Assembly (NCBI GenBank): GCA_963678675.1
Contig: OY783199.1
Location: 3,231,501 to 3,295,500, forward strand
Origin: Xiphydria camelus
Taxonomy: Eukaryota > Arthropoda > Insecta > Hymenoptera > Xiphydriidae
Length of the DNA: 64,000 nt
Direction: 5' to 3'
Part shown: positions 22,801 through 34,900 of the stretch, in pieces
How the letters are laid out: each line of letters begins with the position of its first letter
Numbering within the stretch: position 1 is the stretch's first letter
Program-made: the position numbers and the translations under genes
Notes under the pieces: model-generated
The model's database searches: none
What the model was told of the DNA's origin: nothing
Seen by the model: only the letters and a program-made list of their open reading frames with translations

Positions 22801-24591
22801 TTGAGTCCTGACTTTCGAGGCTGCCAATCTCTGGGCCGCCCACCATCCTCTGAGAATCGAGAGAGAGTTAATTCTGCGGTCTATCGTTCGATTTTCCGGT
22901 GAAATCAGAAAGTCGTCCTTCGCTGATAAAAAATCATTTGATCTAACTAAATTGCGAGGCTACGGGCGGCCAACTAAATATGTCACATGAGGCTTGACTT
23001 ACTCGCCAGGAAGGAAACTCGAATCACTGTTATCTCATTATTCATGCATTTTTGGCCTATATCGATATAAGACTTTATTGTAGATAAAAACCTAATCTTC
23101 AAAAAAGTCTTATGCAAATATGAGCCAAAAGTTCATGGATAATGAGATAATAGTCATTGAACTTTCCTTCCTGGCGAGTAAGTCGAATATGTATTTGATT
23201 TGAGTAATTAAAATGTAGTTGAAGTAACTTGACACTCTAATGCTTCGACTAAATATTCGTTCAAATAATTATATATTTAATTGGCCGCTCGTTATCTCAA
23301 AATGTAATTCAATCAATTGATTTTTGTTCAGTGTTGCCTATGTAGATCACGTATTCCGCATCCATCGTAACTGCATAAAGGAGAGGGAGGGAGAAATTCA
23401 AGAGGAGGGCAGATAACGCGTACACCGAGTAAATAGTTTCGATATTTACAGATTACACTGCAGTTCATCTATCAATGCCACTCGCAGCAAACTTTATTCC
23501 ATTACATCGACGTCTCGAGCGTTGCTAATCGAGTCATCGCGAAGAGGCACAGGTTAGCGATCCAGATTATGGTACCGTAAGAAGAATAACGTCAAATGGA
23601 GACTCGCGCGCAACCCAGTCTTTATGAATCCGCGAAACGATCTCGGAAACAAAACTACGCCATAAGAAATTCGCTAGCAATGATCCACCCGAAACTCTAA
23701 TCGCGTTAACGAATTCGCAGAATCACTGTTTACGTTCTACGCGTTGTTTTGCTACCTAGCGATAATTTGCCTAGCCAAGACAGGATTGCTTATCCGCTTT
23801 GAAAATTCTCCAACGCAGCGGCATCGACCCATGCGTAATGACGCGAATAAGTATTGTTTTCCCTGTGACGCACCGTCCGACCTATGGGCGTAAACGACGC
23901 CGAGAATTAATATATGTCAACACGCATTATATTTTAAATAGCCACAATTTGGCGACGGAAACGAACGCGTGGCTCTCAAGTTCAAGCTGCGAAGTTCAAG
24001 GCGAGACTCTCGAAAGAAGACGAAGTCTGGCATCTGGTCTGATAAAACATCAGCCGCGCGTGCCATATAACGTTAACGTAAACATCAGTACTTCTTTGCT
24101 CCGATAAAGAATCCGCACCGGAGATCCGTTCTCCACGAATCGAAGACCTCGGCTGTAAAACGTGTTGACTAGCATGGAAATTCATATCAGTTAACAGGTT
24201 TTACAGCCGAGATCTTCAATATTATTCAGCCGCGCCTCGCAATCGAGTCGTCCAACGCAGCGCGGATCCGCGACAGCTGCTCCGCGTCGCGCGAAAGATC
24301 GGCCGACGACACACGCGCGACGCGTGCGCACGATCCCCGGACCACGCGACGCGACTTCGCGGTGACATCAAAAGGCAGATAACACGCTGATATCTCGCGG
24401 CGCGCAGTCGATCCGAACGAGCCTCGGAAGCGAAACTGCACTGCTAACGGTAACAGCGTATAACGCATACCGATCGAAATCTACGACGCGACGCACTCAC
24501 GACCGGGACACCCATTTAACGATGTAATGATAGCTCGTTACTTTCGGGAATACCTACCTAAAGTGTCCGCCTTCAGGGGAAACGTCGACAT
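19873..24591 (-). CDS. two-TM protein resembling DUF4792/DUF4793 (APD1-4-like) family
   Basis: Seven minus-strand exons join in phase to 688 residues: 24591-24558, 22849-22632, 22180-21999, 21905-21758, 21679-20753, 20567-20338 and 20200-19873. The start MSTFPLKADTLEDGGRPRDW leads into a membrane segment (LCILGVFLPGILVAVPIYLR). Next comes a conserved luminal block: EYWGFYLLRGSSITVSTCVR, then WPGASLTIIRGHKHLHECAF. The long exon 5 is charged and probably disordered, including a Lys/Arg-rich stretch (RKEKLDEAMTRRRKRELVLS) that could be a processing site. The C-terminal domain (VPTNGYYFFVFNSENEIQDN) has paired cysteines and ends in a second membrane segment (VYIVCIIAVPLLILIFAF) with almost no tail. 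Plant APD proteins of this fold carry a RING finger; none is present here. Family placement is from recall; function unknown. Confidence 0.65.
22960..23300. mobile_element. family G MITE (copy 2) inside an outer inverted repeat
   Basis: The inner element, 22985-23190, has ends CATGAGGCTTGACTTACTCG / CCAGGAAGGAAACTCGAATC mirrored by GAACTTTCCTTCCTGGCGAG. Outside it, GGGCGGCCAACTAAATAT at the left is an inverted match to ATATTTAATTGGCCGCTCG near 23280, so a second, older element probably received the insertion. It lies in intron 1 of the two-TM gene. Confidence 0.65.
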
Positions 24592-25980
24592 GCTGCCGTA
24601 GTTCGCGCGGCCGATTTCTTCGGTGGCTTTCTCAATTTCGAAATGAAAAATAATTCATCGAACCGCACTCTGCGCACTCGCCCGCGATCGGTGGACACAT
24701 GTCTCGCGCTCCCCCGATTCACTGGTCGACCCGCGGTTCGAACATCTTCGCGTCTGTCGCGATTCCGACGCACCCGAGTTCCAGAAAGAGACTCGATTCC
24801 AATTCGAACTTCGAGCTCGACTCGGCGAACGCGCGTAACTGCGTTGCGCGTTCTCTCGGAATCCCATGTGTCTCTAGCGACGCGAGTAAAAGTGGCGAAG
24901 ACAAGAGAACGCGTCGCGCGCCGCGTGGGAAGGCATTTCTGCGAGATTGATTCGTATTGTTTATGGGCTCTTCTCGCATGCAGAGTGACACGGATGACGA
25001 TGAACCAACGATATGTGCGTTATCGCGGGGTTACGTGAAAAAAAGGAAAATCTCCAATACACAAGCAGCGCGAAGTCAACAGCCAGACTGAGCCGCGCCA
25101 AGCTTTGTGTCGCTCTCTTATCGACTGTTTAGTGAGCGCGGGATAAGCGTCAATTAAGTTTCCTCTATTTGCACTGAGCGGCTGTAAAATTCGCTTTCGG
25201 TTCGGCGCTTCGCGACGATACACGGTTTAAAAATGGTGTTGATTGTTGACACCATTTCACCGGGGTGAAATTTTGCCTCATATATTTGCGTAATACTTTT
25301 TTAATGATGACGTTTTCATCTGCAATACAGTCTTATATCGGTACAGGCTAACAATTCATAAGTAGTGAGATAATAGCGATGGAGAAAAGTTTAGGCCATC
25401 GCGGCCATTGTCATTATAGTTAAGGGTATCACTACTCTTGTCTTCCGGGTGATAACCGCGTCCAAAAATATCATTTTGCCGACGTTTCGCAAACATTGCA
25501 GTTTGCTTTATCAGGGCTGACGACCTTCCGATACCGAGTATCACATTACAGACAGTTTCCTCGAAACAGCCGTTAATCGTTATGACCAAATTTATTAATC
25601 GGAGCAATTAATTCTGCATTACCCCGCCCGTAAATTCAGATTTAATTGAATATACCGTTTTTTCTCTCGCCACGAAAAACAGGAGGCGAAACGCGAGTCG
25701 CCGAATCATCGGCGATCGCGAATATTAAACATGTGGGCATAACGCGCGTACAAAAACAAGTAATGAAATTATGTGAACGCTATTGATGAAAATTCGCCTT
25801 CGTTGACGCAATCGCTGCGAATATCGAAAATACGGAAAAGTTAAACGAGGCGAGAGAAGGACAACAACATGTGTTCGTCATTGTTGAATTCTCCGCGTCC
25901 GGCCAGTTTGTTTGATCAAGCGATACACACCTGTACGTAGCGCGGAGTCATGTGTTATTCCTTCCATTCGAACGCTCGTC
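24592..25980. other. intergenic region between two minus-strand genes
   Basis: GC-rich DNA at 24600-24950 is the probable promoter/5' UTR zone of the two-TM gene. A partial family G copy lies at about 25320-25420 (GCAATACAGTCTTATATCGG, GTGAGATAATAGCGATGGAG). The remainder has no recognised feature. No poly-T run marks the 3' end of the dynein frame at 25981. Confidence 0.4.
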
Positions 25981-28900
25981 CTAATTCGAGGTCTGCCCGT
26001 TCCGCCGATCGATTTGACAAAAAAGCGCGACCCGCCGCCTGATCCAGTATCCAGCGATCGCGTTCGTATTCAGAAGCACTGACAGGACGTAGCCGCTCGA
26101 TTTCTCGCCGAAGTAAAACTTCTCGCCACGAGCGGGAGCCTCGTAAAGCGGGCATTCGTAATTATCCGCCGAGGCGATCGACGAGAAAGCGACAATTCCG
26201 AAGCGAACGACGGGCATGCGACTCCAGAGAACTTTCGACGAGGAGTCCGTCAGAGTCGATCCTCGGGCGTCCCACTCGGCTCCCGATAAGAACAAGCCGT
26301 GCACGTAAATCGCGTCCTCCGAAGCGCTTCCGGTCACTTGGAACGGCTCGCTCATCGTCGTCACTTCGAAGTCGAAGCCAACGTCTTGGAAAGGCACATT
26401 GCGCGCTCTCGAAAATCTCAATCTAATCGCGGAGAGGAACGCCGTGCATCGAGACAAGTGGGAAAGCTGCAAGATGCGGGGATGTCCGTCTTCGATCCAG
26501 TTCTTGACGAAGCGCAAACGCTTCAGGAAGAGATCGACGAAGCTGGACAACGCGAGAGGAAAGATGCACGGATACGCGACCCTCCAGTGACGAGGTACAC
26601 GTCCGACGGTCATTTGCGCCGCCAGCTCTTCCAGCGCCTCGGTCAAAATCGCGCCACCCTCCAAGGCGTCGTCCAACTGGTCCAGCGAAGCCCTCATCCT
26701 CCGCAACAATCGATCGCACATCAGCATCTCGCGAATCAGCACGAGATTGAGGGGTTCCGAGTATTCCGTCGGATGTGACCTCTCCACTTCGTCGACGGCG
26801 AAGGGTTCCGGCAATTTTTCCCTCAGATCCTTGATCATCGACGCGAACGATTGCCCCTCGTCGCGAGATGAAATCGCTTCGCTCATCGTCGACAGATACC
26901 CGGCAAATTTTTCGACCGTTTCCTCGTTTCCAAGGATAGCCGCGTTTCCGTCCAGACCAAACACTTCCGGCGGTACTTCCGTCGGGATGATCTCCACGTG
27001 TCCTACGTAATCGCGGTACTCGCATCTCTTGGGTACGGAGTACTCCGGCGCCCCGGCGAACGAGTAATTGGAACTGTCGATGACCTTGACGTTGCAGTAA
27101 TCGAGGAGCAAAGCTTCCAGGCACTTTCGATCCTCCTCGTCGGAAATCCTCCCGCCGTAGTTGCAGCTTCCGATGAAATACAGCAGAGCCTCGAAGGGAA
27201 CCGCGCGGCTGCCGTTGACGAGCGCCTGCAACTGCCGCGCGGACATCCGAAAGTCCGTCTCGTCGAAGTCGTAGGGTACGTTCCATCCGCGCCATCCGAA
27301 GCGCCGTCTCTCCTTCACCACGGCGTGGAAGAAGCACAGCCCGTAGAGGAGCTTCGTGAACGCTTTGTCCTTTCCCGGGCAGCCCTCGAAGAATTCTCGG
27401 CTCGTCAGGTGCTCCGAGCCGTAGCACCGCCGCAGGTTCTCCCTCAGTCCCAGCGGCGAGTCGCTGCTTATCTTCACGCTGTTCTCGGAGACGCTTATCG
27501 GGAACTCATCGACGGCGCGCGTCGACAGCCACAGCCGGAAGTCCAGCGCGGTGTTCGCCGTGTCGAGATCCTCGCAGATCCTCTCCAGTTCCGGCATCCA
27601 GGCGGGCGCCAGGTGAGCGTTTTGCAGGAATATCCACCGTCCCTCTCGCTTCGCCCTCTCCACGAGCTGTCGCGCCGCGTCGCCCTGATCCGGACCCACG
27701 GAAACCGTCAGCATCCTCGCGAGGTGACCCAGCTTCGAGGCGAATCGCGCGACGATGGCTGTCAGGTCGGCGTCGCTCGGCAGGACGAATATCAACGGGA
27801 CCAGGCAGTTGGACTCGGAGTAGGATCGCGAAACGTCGCACTGCGGGGGTGCGACGAAGGTGCTTCCCAATTCGCGCTCGATGAGCAGCCTCATCTTCGC
27901 CGCGAATTTATCCGGTCGCAAGATTCTCACGATCAGGAGCTGCTGAAGCGGCAGGAGCCTCTCGTTCCAGGGTGACGGCAGGGATTGATCTTCCGGACTC
28001 GTCGATTCGCGGTAGGATCGCCAAGCCGAGGCGCTCGTGGCGAAACTGGAAGCCAGTCCTTCGAACGCGGAGGATAATTCGTTCACCGCGCAGATGCCGC
28101 GCCACGATTTCTCCGACAACCATGCCGACGCCGGATTCGACGTTGCGCCCGAACACGTCGCGCTGTACGTCGACAGGAACCTGATCTCCTCCGGCGTCGC
28201 TCGCCCGGTGACCAGGAGAGTCTTCGTGTACAGCACGAACGAGTAGAGCAGCTTGTGCTCCTGAAACAGGGATCTGGAGACGCTGAGGTAGAGATTTCTC
28301 GTGAACGCGGTTCTGATGTAATTCAGGCGTCTCTCCGGAACGCTGCTCCTGTTGGAAGTGTCGATGGACATGAGGTACGATCGAGTGAACCATCGCAGGG
28401 AGAAGCGGTACAAGCAGCACACGTGCGAGAGAACCGCGAGGGTGTCGTACAGCGAGGCGCAGTACCGGGTCAGCTGACCGTAGGACACGCGTATCGCGTT
28501 GATCTCGTCCCTCGTCGCCTCGGAGGCCCTCTGCCTCTCGATGATATCGACGGAGAGATTCTTCGACGAGTCTAGAATCCCTATGGCCCTCTCGTCCTCG
28601 AGAATATTCGTGCTCGAGGCCGACAGCGTGACCAATATGTTGTCTTCCTCGTGTTTCAGCGCCTTCTCGTCGACCACGCTCTGCGCGAGGAGCCCCTCGA
28701 ACTTCTCCTGCAGCTCCGCTCGCTCCCTCGCCACGACGATGTCCAAGAGCCGCTCCTGCAGCGCGTCTTCGCGCAACGCGAAGTCTATCACCGTCATCTT
28801 GCTGTAAACATCGGACGGATAGCGGGGACGACGCAGTTTCGTCGTGACGTACAACCGGAAACCCGAATCGTAAGGGATCGCGCTCTCGCCCACGACGAGG

Positions 28901-31900
28901 TACGAGATATCGTCCCGTTCGTAGATATTCTTCGCGAGAATCGGGTCCAGCGCAGCCTCCAGACGCTCTCCGACGTTCGCCAGGAGAACGGGACTGCCGC
29001 ATTGTACACAGCGTCGAATGGTCTCCATGCAATCCGCGTCCGTAAATTTGACCACGCGGAGATCGTTTCTCTCCTCCAGTTTCCTGATCCAGCTGCCGGC
29101 CTGATCGTCCGGATCGACGAAGAGGCTCCAGAATTTCGAGTTGCTCGCGATCACGGCGTTCTCCGTCGAGAAGTCGTCCTTCGACAGACCGGAAACGTAC
29201 CAGGAATTGATCACGATCTCCGATCCGAGGACATCTCGGAGACTGTAGTTCGCCGAACAGGATATCTTCGCGTCTCGCAGATAAGTCTTCCACTCGTTCG
29301 CGGCGGCGACTCGACGCGCCATGGAGAAGGGCGCCAGATAGGCTATCGATCCGCACGCGAGCAACATATCGCCGGCGAGATTGTCGTACGACACGCCGAG
29401 ATTCCGCGCCGACAGCATCCATCGATCTCTCTCGCCGCCCAGACTCTCTATCAGACGCTCCGCCTTTCGCAGCTTCTCGGTGCAATTATCCACCTCGTTC
29501 TCCAGTTCCAGCTTCTTCGCGAGGGTCGCGCGGAGGCTGTCGTTGAGCGCCGCCAGCTTCGCGTTGAGCGCGACGAGTATCTGACGCTTCTCGTCGAGGA
29601 ACGCCTCGGTCTCGTCGCACTCGCGCTGCGCCAGTGCCAATTTCTGCTTCTTCGGCGCCACCACCTTCGCGATCTCGTCGTACGACACCATCGCGCGCAC
29701 CCACTTGCACAGACCCTCGGCGGCGCTGGACGCCTTGGCCACCACGTGCGGCATGAAGCTCTTGTCGGTCATGTACGTCTTCTTGACGACCTGCATCAGC
29801 GCACCCGGGATGTTGTCCTTGTCGTAGTCGCGCAGGTTCTGCAGGAAGTTCATGTCGCCGAGAACGCGTTTGCTCGGTCCCCAGTAATCGGTCATCTTCC
29901 GGCCGGTCGCCGGATCGATCGTGCGATCCGGCGGCACGCTCAGCATGACGCAGACGGCGGCCATGACGAGCTTGACGGTATCGGGAGGATTCTTCATGGC
30001 CTTCACCAGGGTGATGTCCGTCGGTTTCAGGGTGTTCAGCGCGGCGATGGCGTCCTCGAGGATCGGAATCGCCACCGCGAGGTCCGCCTCGCACTCGGCC
30101 TTCAATCTCCCCGCGATTTCAGCCTTTCTGTTGGCGATCGCCTCGTCCCGCTTGACGAGGATCGTGGCGTTCGCCACACTGACGTTCTCGCTCTCGATCT
30201 CCTTCATGGTCGCAGCGGTCTGTCGCGCCGACGACTCCAGCTGCGGTCGCAGCGTCGTCAGCGTGGTCTTCATCTGCGCCACGCGCTCAGCGGCCAGCTG
30301 CAGCTTCTCCAGACCGCCCAGATAACGCTTTCGCGTCTCCGCGATCTCCGTCTGCTTCGCGCTCACGAGCTCCACGTAGAGGCGGACCATGTGAAGAAAC
30401 GCCGCGGGCGTCACGTAGCTCCTTCTTCCGGTCTCCTCGTAGCACTCCTCGCTGATCGTCTTCGCGCGGCCGTGGATTCGCTCGCACGCGAGCACCGCGT
30501 TCCTCCTGACGCTCTCCTCGACGTTCACGCACTCGACGTACCGCGCGGCGACCTGCCGCAGTGCGTCTTCCGGCCAAGTCTCGAACCAGGCGAAGGCGCA
30601 GCGCTTCGTCAGGGTCGGGTGGGCGCGTAGCCTGCCGCGAAGTTCGCTGCCGATCGCGTTGAGGCGGATCAGAATGTGCAGCTTCTCCCTGCACCGATTC
30701 ACGAAGTGATCCATCACCTCGGGGATGCCGATCTCCGAGTTACGATCGCCGCCCTGCGCCGATAATCGCACCATTCCGACGATCTCCCGTTGCTCGTTCG
30801 ACGTGAACAGTCCCGCGACTTCGCCGGTGCTCAGCAGACAGTCGACGTCTTCGAGGAACGCCTCTTCTGTTCGTTCAGCTGGCAGATAAAACGCCAGCTC
30901 CTTCCCGGCGGCGCCGGAACTCTTCAGGATCTTCTTCAAGTGGTCCCTCCACGCCGTCGAGTCGCTCAGCGATTTCGCGTCCGGTTCCGAGAGAGATTGT
31001 CGCTCCATCCACGCGGCCAGCTGGACCAGAGACCGCTTACCGTAGGCGGAGGTGCAGATCATCAGCATGTTTCCTCCGGGCGTCGCCAGGATCCTGCAGA
31101 TCCTTACCACGTGCTCGAGCGCGCTGCGAAAGAGCACGACGTCGATTTTGTTCGGCCGAGCCTCGTTGTACTCCTCCAGATAAGAGAGGACCTTGGTCTT
31201 CAGCGTTTCGAAGCCGCTTATCTCCTCGTACCTCCTGCTGTTGCCATTTTTACTCGAGTCCGCGAAGTTACCGAAGATCAGGTACTTGAAGCTCGCCCTG
31301 CCCAGCTGACCGCCTTCGGCTTTCGGCAGATGATCGAAGGCGGCCTCGAACGCGTCCTTGAAGTGAGTCTTGACGCAGTCTCTGATCCTCTCGAACAACC
31401 ATTCGCCATCTTCGTCGTTCGCGATGCGATCTCCGATGACGCGCAGTGTTTCGTGAACCCACAACCGGATGAATGTGATCTTCGTCTCCACGGATTCGCG
31501 CTGAACAAGACCGCATCCGGTCGCTATGCGATGCACGTCGTAGAGATTGAATCGATAGTAAAATCGGGCCGGAATTGGCCGCAGCTTGATCACCGCCGAC
31601 TCGTACAAGTCGATCGTGGCGTTGGTGATGCTGTTCGCGCTGCTCAGCACGTCGGCGTTGAAGGAATTTCTCTTCAGGCTGCTGAAGAGCAGATTGGAGA
31701 ATATTCGAAACACGCCGTCCTTCGACGGTGTCCACAGCGCGTAGACGTTGAAGTGTCTCAGAAATCGAGGGCAGATCCGATCCTCCCTTTCACCGCGAAT
31801 AGTAGTTGTCGCGCAGAGAAACGTGACGCCACGCACGATAACCTTCTCAGGTCTCGTCGAGTGGTACCAGTAACCGTGATCGAAGTACTGTCTCACCAAT

Positions 31901-34900
31901 TCCAGAGGAAATTCGGCCGGCTTTCCTTCCATCGGTAGGCTCAGATCGTCAACGAAGTTCACGCAGAATTTTCCTCTCGAGGAATCGTAGTGGTTCTTCT
32001 TGATCTTATCCAGCTTCGAAAGGAACAATCGCTGTGCCTCGCGCGCTGTGGTCTTCGGGGTGAAGCGAAAGCAGTTCGACGAGTATTCGTCCCTCGACAG
32101 CCTGTTCCGCAGTACGTCTCGCACGCAGGACGATTTTCCCGTCGCCACCTCGCCGCAGAGGAGGAACGGCCTTCGGTGTTTCACGTGACGAAGAAAGAGA
32201 CTGGAGTACTTCAGGGTATCCGACGTGGGCACGACCATTTGACCGAGGCAGAGGGGCTCGATGATCTTCTCGCTCTTCAACAGATCGCTCCAGGGTTTCC
32301 AGCTTCCCTTCCCCTTGAAGAGGTACGCGTTCTCTCGCAACATGCCTTCGGTGGGCAAGGTCACGTCCGATTGCTTGATGAAGGCGGGCGGTGGAAGCTG
32401 GCCGTCGGAGCCGTTCCACAGCGCCGTGTAAAACGTGTCGAAGGCGGGTCTTGTGTTCAAGGTCAGCGTTCCAGCGAGGCCCCAAATAGTCGAGAGTATC
32501 AGGGCGATCTGAGTCCACGTGGCGAAATTCTCCCTCCTCGTCCTCTCTTCCGGGTTATCTTCGAAGGCGTCGCTGAGATAAATCTCGAACAAGTTTAACG
32601 TCGATGCTACCAGATGAATATCGGACATTTTTACGGTCTCGGAGCAATTTCTTCGAACGAAGTCCAAGCAGGGATCGATGGACCACTCGTACAGGGAGTA
32701 CACTGACTCCTCGTACCCCTTGTACAAGTCCCGGGTTGAAATCGTCGACCAAACTAGCGGCCTCCATCCTGGCGATTCGATATGGACCATCCCGCAGCGA
32801 GACACGGTCGTGGGAGAAGATTCCCGTAAATCCATCGTCTCAAAAATAACGGACATGGAGGACGTCATGGAAATCTTCTCACCGGAGGGCAGACAGAGCG
32901 TTTGATCGTCGTCCAAGGCGGTGTTCAAGCTCTCCGTCCAGGCTGCGTCAACCGGACCGTCGAAGATCAGCCACTTCCTCGTCGTCGTCTCGTCGTTGGC
33001 AAATCTGCGAAACGAAGCGGAGCAAACACCTTCTCGCCATTCTTTAGTCTCCGGATCGACGTGACCGAAGAGCTGTTCGATGCCGATCGCTCTCGGATTG
33101 ACAGTCTCCGTAATAACGTCGCAATCGACGTCGCGATGATCTTCTCCGCTTCGCAGCATCGACAAAGCTTTCGCCAGCATTCTGAGCAACGTCGTCTTAC
33201 CGCTCAACGGTTGGCCGACGAGCACGAAAGCGTGCTTCGTGAACATCGTCTCGAAGATTTGTAAAATCTTCAATTGGAACGCCTCGTGCACCTGTAAGTG
33301 ACTCTGCGCGCAAACCTCTTCGAAAGCCTTCAAAAGCGCGGTATAATTCGGCGGAGGCAAAGCGACACCCGGAAAAACGTCGCGTATTATTCCCCGAAAC
33401 GTCGTTAAATCTCGCTCGATCAATTTCGGCATGTACACGTCGATAACCGAGCGCAAAAGTAGCACCGCTTCGTCTTCCGTCGGGTAACTCATCTTCAGCG
33501 CCACGGCGACCTTCGTTACGACTTTCACGACTCGCGATCCGAAATCACAACGATCCGCCGGCGACAATTGCTCGAGGCAAAGCTTCCGCAGTGTCGCGAG
33601 CTTGCGCGAGAGGATCCTCGCCTCGCGAAATCCTCCCGCCAGTAACTCGAGCTCGCTTATCCTTCCCAGATCCGGCACGGTCAACGCGATCGTCCTGAAG
33701 AGGATCTTCAAGTTCTCCGGCAGCTCGGCACGAGGCGAACGCGCGGTGTTGATGGTGACGCAGATGTACGCCGTGTCCTTGAAGTCGAGCTCGGTGCCTT
33801 CGAGCGTGCAAGTCCTCGAATGCGAGGACAATGCTCGCGAGATGCGGTCGATCTGCTCGGTCACCACCGACAGCGCTTCCGGCGTCATTCGGTCGAAGTC
33901 GTCCAGGCAACCCCAAGCGCCGCACGAAGCGAGCCCTTTAAATATTTTCCCCGCGAAGGAGCGGTTCGAGCAGCCAGTGAACGCGTGAAACAGCACCGCG
34001 ATCGCCCTGGCCAAACCCTTGATCGTCTCCGACTTCCCGCTGCTCGACGGCCCTGCCACCGCGCCGTACAGGTGATAACGACGGGCTTGCATCAGGGTGT
34101 TGTAACATCGATCGGTCAGGGGCGTGACGACCAATTGCGGCTGGTTACCCGAATATTGATAACCGTACCTCGTCGTCGCGTCGTTCATCGCGACGCTCAC
34201 GTCGTCGTCCAGCCAGTGGTACCGCATTTGCGTGCACCAATTGAAGTCGAGCTCGTCGCTGACGCCTCTGTCGATCAGCATCTCCGAGATCTCTCTTTGG
34301 TGGGCGGCGACGACGATCAATGCCGACAGAGCGTTCCTCTTCCGTCGCGATGACCGGTTATTCAAGTCCCTCGTCAGGTCGTTCGAGAGGTCGATTTGCT
34401 CGGTGAGGTGATACGAAAGAGCCTTCTTGTCGCGAGTCGACAAGCAGCTGTGAATCGCGGCTGTCCAGTTGATCCTCGACGCGCAAATGACGACCATACC
34501 CAGAGTTTGTGAGATCCACTCTTCGGGGTGTTTGTCCGCGAAGCGACGACAGCAGTCGACGATTTCTCGACGAACCGCGGCCCTCATCTCCTTCTCCAGC
34601 CGGACCAACCACTCCTCCGTGGTGACGATCTCCGGAGAAGTGCGGACGCCGTTCGACAGGTGCAGCTCTTCTCGACAGTCGCCGATGACGCTACGCGCAT
34701 CTCCGTCATCGTCGAGGCTGAGATTCTCGACGAACGGGAAGCACTTCTTCAGGTTCTCGCGGCAGAGCTTGGCCACGCCGCCGATCGCGAAGGATGTACG
34801 CAGGACCTCGTCGTCGGCGAGGAAGTAATATCTCGGGAAAAGAATTCTCTTGGAATCCAGATAGTCGCACACTCCTCTTCGTATCGCTTCCATTTGTTCG

